Shown: positions 6,823 to 7,399 of the stretch, piece after piece
Position numbering within the stretch: position 1 is the first letter of the stretch
How the letters are laid out: every line of letters begins with the position of its first letter
Assembly: GCA_031364505.1 (NCBI GenBank)
Contig: JANLWK010000463.1
Coordinates: 1 to 7,399, forward strand
Direction: 5' to 3'
DNA: 7,399 nt
From: JANLWK01 sp031364505
Lineage (GTDB): Bacteria > Eisenbacteria > RBG-16-71-46
Program-made: the position numbers and the translations under genes
The notes under the pieces: model-generated
Seen by the model: the letters and a program-made list of their open reading frames with translations, nothing else
Databases searched by the model: none
What the model was told of the DNA's origin: nothing

Positions 6823-7399
6823 CTACTGCGCCCAGGCCAGCGCCACGCCGGCGGGCCGGGCGCCCGCGTCGGCGAGCGCCGACAGGCAGGCCTCGAAGGT
6901 CGCCCCCGTGGTCACGACGTCGTCCACCACCAGCACCTGCCTTTCACGCATCCAGTCCGGCCGTTCCACGCGGAACGCCCCGCGCACGTTGTCCCGCCGC
7001 TCACGGGGCCCGAGCCGTGCCTGCGCGCGCGTCGCGCGGACGCGCCGGAGCACGCCGCCGAGCCGCGGCACGCCGAGCGAGGCGGCGAGCGCATCGGCGA
7101 GCCGCGCCGACTGATTGTAGCCGCGCTCGCGCTCGCGCGCCGGGTGGAGCGGCACCTCGATGACGGCGTCGGCCCGGCCCGCGCCCGCAGCGCCCGCCGC
7201 GACCTGCGCCGCGACGCGCGCCAGCTCGGCGCCGAGCGTCTCGGCCACCCGCGGGCGCCCGTCGTACTTCAGCGCGTGCACGACGGATTCCGCGCGGCGA
7301 TCGTAGACCCACGCCGGCCAGACCGCGAGTGCGGCGTGGCCCCGGCAACCCACGGGCTCGCGGCCCGCCGCGAGACAGCGGGCGCATAGCGCGAACGAC
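6823..7399 (-). CDS. comF: ComF family phosphoribosyltransferase-like protein (N-terminus beyond window)
   Basis: This is a member of the ComF/ComFC family, related to type I phosphoribosyltransferases and needed for DNA uptake in naturally competent bacteria, though present in many others with unknown substrate. In the visible 191 residues, part of the N-terminal zinc-binding region appears as CARC (codons 7386-7375) with a further cysteine at 7347-7345. Then come VVHALKYDGRPRVAETLG, the core EVPLHPARERERGYNQS, ARLGPRERRDNVRGAF and the PRPP-binding loop VVDDVVTTGAT (around 6898-6930). The frame stays open to the window edge and the cysteines lie upstream of the GTG at 7353, so the real start is outside. 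It ends in a TAG 2 nt before cbiM, making it the upstream member of the same likely operon. Confidence 0.93.
   Translation of the reverse strand, partial: SFALCARCLAAGREPVGCRGHAALAVWPAWVYDRRAESVVHALKYDGRPRVAETLGAELARVAAQVAAGAAGAGRADAVIEVPLHPARERERGYNQSARLADALAASLGVPRLGGVLRRVRATRAQARLGPRERRDNVRGAFRVERPDWMRERQVLVVDDVVTTGATFEACLSALADAGARPAGVALAWAQ

Noticed and set aside
7351..7353. GTG at 7353 as the start of ComF
   Set aside because: The frame continues upstream to the window edge with a CARC pair typical of the ComF zinc-binding N-terminus, so the start is outside.

Overview
The window is a very GC-rich, gene-dense piece of bacterial chromosome. All seven recognisable genes lie on the minus strand, so transcription runs from the right edge to the left. 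Codon use is strongly G/C at third positions, which explains the many long antisense open frames, and I see no convincing plus-strand gene. All products are conserved housekeeping or nutrient-uptake proteins. There is no sign of phage, transposon or plasmid genes. The organism is probably a free-living high-GC bacterium. Gemmatimonadota or a similar environmental phylum would fit, but that is a low-confidence guess from style and gene content.

Right block (7399 to 3198): five genes appear to form one operon, in the order comF (N-terminus beyond the window), cbiM, cbiQ, cbiO, rarA. Spacings are 2 nt, 4 nt, then two 4-nt ATGA overlaps. The centre is a minimal CbiMQO energy-coupling-factor importer for Co2+ or Ni2+, with no cbiN. 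It sits between a ComF-type phosphoribosyltransferase (DNA uptake or competence family) and the RarA/MgsA replication-recombination ATPase.

Middle intergenic stretch (2836 to 3197, 362 nt): this is the least ordinary part. A 24-bp tandem array begins at the rarA stop codon and carries further in-frame stops. GC-rich hairpins that may end the operon follow. Then come a sigma70-like promoter candidate for mrp, a 20-bp inverted repeat spanning about 136 nt with hairpins inside it, and a chain of two mini-ORFs joined to mrp by TGATG and TAATG overlaps.

Left block (2835 to 1): mrp/apbC (Fe-S carrier ATPase) overlaps a NifS/IscS-type cysteine desulfurase by 4 nt. After 193 nt comes pdxS, the PLP synthase subunit, truncated by the left edge. 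The three products make functional sense together: the desulfurase is PLP-dependent and supplies sulfur, Mrp carries Fe-S clusters, and PdxS makes PLP.

I did not find a clear new system. The best leads are the structured mrp leader, the stop-codon tandem repeat, the unusual CbiM N-terminus and the mixed comF-cbiMQO-rarA operon.
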